A stretch of DNA of 64,000 bases. Origin: Pseudomonadales bacterium. GTDB taxonomy: Bacteria > Pseudomonadota > Gammaproteobacteria > Pseudomonadales > Pseudohongiellaceae. Below, one piece after another: positions 61,024 through 64,000 of this stretch (position 1 is its first letter; each line of letters starts with the position of its first letter). A program made the position numbers and the translations under genes. The DNA lies in contig JACKOH010000002.1 of the NCBI GenBank assembly GCA_024234395.1, forward strand, positions 310,001 to 374,000, in the 5' to 3' direction. A model generated the notes under the pieces. That model was given only the letters and a program-made list of their open reading frames with translations. It was not told the DNA's origin and searched no databases.

Positions 61024-62883
61024 ATGACCACCCTCATGACGATCCTCAGGCTACGAGGATTAAGACCGATTTCCGCTATCAGCGCACTGGGCCTGGCACT
61101 GCTGGTCCCGGTATTGCTGGTAAGTGCCACCGCCTCGGCCCAGCAGTCCTGGCAGGATAACCTGGCACCGCTGGCGGCAGCAGACTGGAACTATGACCGG
61201 GCTGCCCACCTGCTGGAACGGGCCGGATTTGGCGGGACTCCCGATCAGATTCAGGCACTGGCGGCCATGCCGTTCGACGCGGCGATTCACAGCCTGGTGT
61301 ATTTCGATACGGCTGCCAATCCTCACCTCGAGACATTCGATCATTCCGGCATTCACGACCCCGGCCTGGAACCGTTCCCGCCCAGCCGACCCGCCACCAC
61401 GGAGATGGCCCGTGAACAGGGCGAAGCCCTGGGCATCAAGGTCAAGTCGGCCGGCAATCGGCCCCTGCAACCGATCGTCAATAAGTTTTTCTACTGGCTG
61501 CGTGCCAGTTCGCTGGAAACCGACCGGGTCGCCTACTGGTGGGCAAACCGGATGGTCAGCACCAACACCCCCCTGCAGGAAAAAATGGCACTGTTCTGGC
61601 ACGGGCATTACGCAGTGAATGAAGGCAAGGTACGCGACTATCGCAAGCTGCTCGGCGAACTGGAATTGTTTCACGCAATGGGCACCGGCAGCTTTCGCGA
61701 TCTGATGGTAGCCGTAGCCAGGGATCCGGCCATGCTGTCGTTTCTCGACGCCGGGGTTAATGTAAAAGGCGCCCCCAATGAAAACTTTGCCCGGGAAATC
61801 ATGGAACTGTTTACCATGGGTGTGGGCAACTATACCGAGTCGGATATTCGTGAGGGCGCCCGCGCCTTTACCGGCTGGAACTACGTGGACCTGGATTTTG
61901 TCGTCAACACCGCGGAGCACGACGACGGGGTAAAAACGTTTCTCGGCCGGCAGGGCAACTTTGACGGCGTGGACGTTATCGACATCATCATCGAACAACC
62001 GGTCACGGCCGAATACATCGCCGGCAAGCTCTATCGGTTCTTTGTCCGTGACGAGCTGGATCCGGAGCTACAGCGACAGCTGGGTAACGTGCTGAGAGAA
62101 TCCGACTATGAGATTGCCGCCCTGCTGGAGACCATGTTCCGGTCCCGGGATTTCTACAGTGCCGCCTCGGTCGGCACCCATATCAAGAGCCCGGTGGAAC
62201 TGGTTGTTTCCACCTACCGCAAGCTGGGCCTGGATTCCGCTCCGGGTATACCGGATTTCAACCAGTCCACCGGTGCGCTCGGGCAGGTTCTGTTCCGTCC
62301 ACCCACGGTTGCCGGCTGGGCCGGCGGCCGCAGCTGGGTTACCCCGGGTCTGCTCCTGGAGCGGGGTAATTTCGCCAGGGATGTGCTGTTTCCGGATATC
62401 AATTTCATACCCGGCGATCGGCGCAATCCCAGCGGCGAAATTCAAAGTGTGGCCCAACGCATCCGGGAGGGGCTCGATATCACTTCGGCCACCCAGCCGG
62501 CGGGAATCGGCGCGGGTCAGATCATGGCGGAATCCAACATGCTGGCCGACCGGGACGAAGACTTCAATACCCGCTACGGCAGTTTCCGCGGCTGGCAGAT
62601 GGCAATCGAACGGGTCAAACCGATTCCCCGCCACACTGCCAGGCTGGACCTGAGCGGCATGGTTCGCGAACAGCATCTGCAGACCACCGCGGAAGTGGTG
62701 GACTATCTTATAGCCCGCTTCATGCGGGTGGCACCGGGCCCCGAAGCCCGGCAGATGCTGATCGGCTTTCTGGACCGGGAACTGGGAACCACTTCGATCG
62801 ATGAGGCGGAAACCTATATGGAAGATGCCTTGCGAATGGCACTGCATATCCTGATGAGCCAGCCTGAATATCAGCTCGGTTAA
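61024..62883 (+). CDS. DUF1800 family protein
   Basis: About 620 residues with a signal peptide (ISALGLALLVPVLLVSATASAQ). The DUF1800 pattern is clear: AAHLLERAGFGGTPDQIQAL at the start, WANRMVSTNTPLQEKMALFWHGHYAV, NENFAREIMELFTMGVGNYTESDIREGARAFTGW and KSPVELVVSTYRKLG. ATG 61024 has GGAG eight bases upstream. The family is exported, function unknown, and nearly always sits next to a DUF1501 gene, as here (65 bp spacing). The pair is thought to act together, possibly in cell-surface or extracellular polymer processes. Confidence 0.92.
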   Translation: MTTLMTILRLRGLRPISAISALGLALLVPVLLVSATASAQQSWQDNLAPLAAADWNYDRAAHLLERAGFGGTPDQIQALAAMPFDAAIHSLVYFDTAANPHLETFDHSGIHDPGLEPFPPSRPATTEMAREQGEALGIKVKSAGNRPLQPIVNKFFYWLRASSLETDRVAYWWANRMVSTNTPLQEKMALFWHGHYAVNEGKVRDYRKLLGELELFHAMGTGSFRDLMVAVARDPAMLSFLDAGVNVKGAPNENFAREIMELFTMGVGNYTESDIREGARAFTGWNYVDLDFVVNTAEHDDGVKTFLGRQGNFDGVDVIDIIIEQPVTAEYIAGKLYRFFVRDELDPELQRQLGNVLRESDYEIAALLETMFRSRDFYSAASVGTHIKSPVELVVSTYRKLGLDSAPGIPDFNQSTGALGQVLFRPPTVAGWAGGRSWVTPGLLLERGNFARDVLFPDINFIPGDRRNPSGEIQSVAQRIREGLDITSATQPAGIGAGQIMAESNMLADRDEDFNTRYGSFRGWQMAIERVKPIPRHTARLDLSGMVREQHLQTTAEVVDYLIARFMRVAPGPEARQMLIGFLDRELGTTSIDEAETYMEDALRMALHILMSQPEYQLG

Positions 62884-62948
62884 TTAAATATCAACCCGGT
62901 TACTGGAGCTGTTAGCGCGGCTCCGATTCACTTTGCAGGGAGATCGAC

Positions 62949-64000
62949 ATGAATAGAACAAGTCTGCTGAAGCGGGAAATGAAGCGCCGGGAGCTACTGA
63001 AGACAGGAATCACCGGGCTAGGTATCGCCGGGCTGGGCGGCAACCTGCTGGGGCCATCGGTACTCGGCCGGGCGGCCCAGGCGGCTGCCGCAGCGGCAAG
63101 AAATGACAGGATTCTGGTGATTCTGGAACTTTCCGGTGGCAACGATGGCCTTAACACGGTGGTGCCCTATGGCGATGACGCCTACTACCGTCACCGGCCG
63201 AATATCGGACTGCCCAGACAGCGGTTGCGCATCCTGGACGATCACTTCGGGTTGAACCCGGGTATGGCAGGTTTTGAACGCCTGTTCAAGGATGGTGAGC
63301 TGGCCATTGTGCATGGTTGCGGATACGAGAATCCTTCCTACTCTCACTTCACGTCCATGGCTTACTGGCATACCGCGGCCCCCAACAGCGGCGATGAATA
63401 CGGCTGGGTGGGAAGGCTGGCCGATTCCATGGCTCCGGATGCACCGCCCAACTACGTGGTCAATGTAGCGGACAACCAGTCCCTCGCCGTTCGCAGTGAA
63501 CACCATGTGCCGGTAGTCTTTGACCAGCCGGAACGCTTCATGCGGGAGGCGTTCTATGAGGAAAAGGATGCCCTGTCCGCGGCCCGGGACAGTGCTGCCG
63601 TTGCCAATCCCTCGCGTAGTTTCCTGCTTGATATCGCCCGCAGCGCCAATGACGCTTCCTCCCTGGTGCGTCAGGCATGGGCCAACTACAGCTCCCCGGT
63701 CGATTATGGCATCAACAGCCTGGACCTGCCCAAGGTCGTATCACTGATCGACGCAGGCATGCCTACCAGGCTGTATTATGTTTCCTACCGCAATAATGCG
63801 TTCGATACTCATGTATTCCAGAATTCCCTGCATCAGCGACTCCTCACCTATACGTCGGATGCCGTTGCCGCGTTCGTGCAGGATCTGGAGCGCATCGGCC
63901 GTGCCGACGATGTGACGCTGATGATTTTCTCCGAGTTCGGCCGCCGGGTACCGGAAAATGTCAGCCTCGGCACCGATCACGGTGCCGCCAATAACATGTT
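62949..64000 (+). CDS. DUF1501 family protein, 5' part
   Basis: The first 350 codons of a gene that runs off the window. It has a Tat-type leader (RRELLKTGITGLGIAGLGG) and the mature start RILVILELSGGNDGLNTVVPYGDDAYYRHRP, followed by HGCGYENPSYSHFTSM and IFSEFGRRVPENVSLGTDHGAANNM, which are DUF1501 marks of an alkaline-phosphatase-like fold with metal ligands of the sulfatase type. GGGAG six bases before the ATG supports the start. Partner of the DUF1800 gene. Confidence 0.92.
   Translation, partial: MNRTSLLKREMKRRELLKTGITGLGIAGLGGNLLGPSVLGRAAQAAAAAARNDRILVILELSGGNDGLNTVVPYGDDAYYRHRPNIGLPRQRLRILDDHFGLNPGMAGFERLFKDGELAIVHGCGYENPSYSHFTSMAYWHTAAPNSGDEYGWVGRLADSMAPDAPPNYVVNVADNQSLAVRSEHHVPVVFDQPERFMREAFYEEKDALSAARDSAAVANPSRSFLLDIARSANDASSLVRQAWANYSSPVDYGINSLDLPKVVSLIDAGMPTRLYYVSYRNNAFDTHVFQNSLHQRLLTYTSDAVAAFVQDLERIGRADDVTLMIFSEFGRRVPENVSLGTDHGAANNM

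Overview
The window looks like chromosome of a mid-to-high-GC, free-living, probably marine gammaproteobacterium. The main pointers are a GlrK-QseG-GlrR (QseE/G/F-type) cluster, a TonB-dependent receptor, paired DUF1800/DUF1501 genes, a DAB inorganic-carbon operon and many secreted proteins of families common in oligotrophic marine lineages (Pseudohongiella- or Woeseia-like). The genus cannot be fixed from sequence alone. No rRNA, tRNA, CRISPR array or prophage was seen.

Layout. 1-5.9 kb: end of a flavin reductase, an HbpS-like gene, a MITE-like element, a DUF5916 outer-membrane protein and a PEBP-type protein. 6.0-12.4 kb: a minus-strand dabB-dabA-usp-orf operon for inorganic carbon uptake, with a divergent LysR gene. 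12.6-22.2 kb: three copies of a two-gene minus-strand cassette (a haem-c/copper-monooxygenase-like protein plus a secreted partner). Copies 1 and 2 share a 1,330-bp block that reads as identical, and an HDOD gene and an MBL-fold gene sit between them. 22.4-28.2 kb: formyltransferase, M28-like peptidase, dynamin-like GTPase and an orphan type IV pilin. 29.0-32.9 kb: glrK-qseG-glrR-like operon followed by a sigma-54 promoter, two perfect TGTC-N10-GACA sites and a short terminator-bounded unit that looks like a GlmY-type small RNA. 33-38 kb: EamA transporter and a tryptophan-tryptophylquinone amine dehydrogenase operon (B-E-D-A plus two c-type cytochromes). 38.7-45.5 kb: TonB receptor, TPR-sulfotransferase, TPR protein and S66 LD-carboxypeptidase. 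45.5-46.9 kb: an IS110-family (IS1111-type) element whose non-coding end contains guide-like loops matching its own insertion site. 46.9-64 kb: spermidine-synthase-like membrane fusion, membrane protein, class V aminotransferase with a GntP permease, LplT-PlsC fusion with an XRE regulator, an apparently inactive NUC nuclease, a D-lactate/glycolate-oxidase-like FAD/Fe-S protein and a DUF1800-DUF1501 pair.

How parts work together. The DAB operon should concentrate bicarbonate. The amine dehydrogenase operon would oxidise primary amines in the periplasm and pass electrons to its two cytochromes. The triplicated cassette combines a c-type haem and a PHM/DBH-like dicopper site, and FNR-like boxes lie upstream of each copy. 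GlrK/GlrR probably controls the adjacent sigma-54 unit. The two strongest candidates for new biology are that sigma-54/GlrR RNA locus and the self-matching guide RNA region of the IS element.
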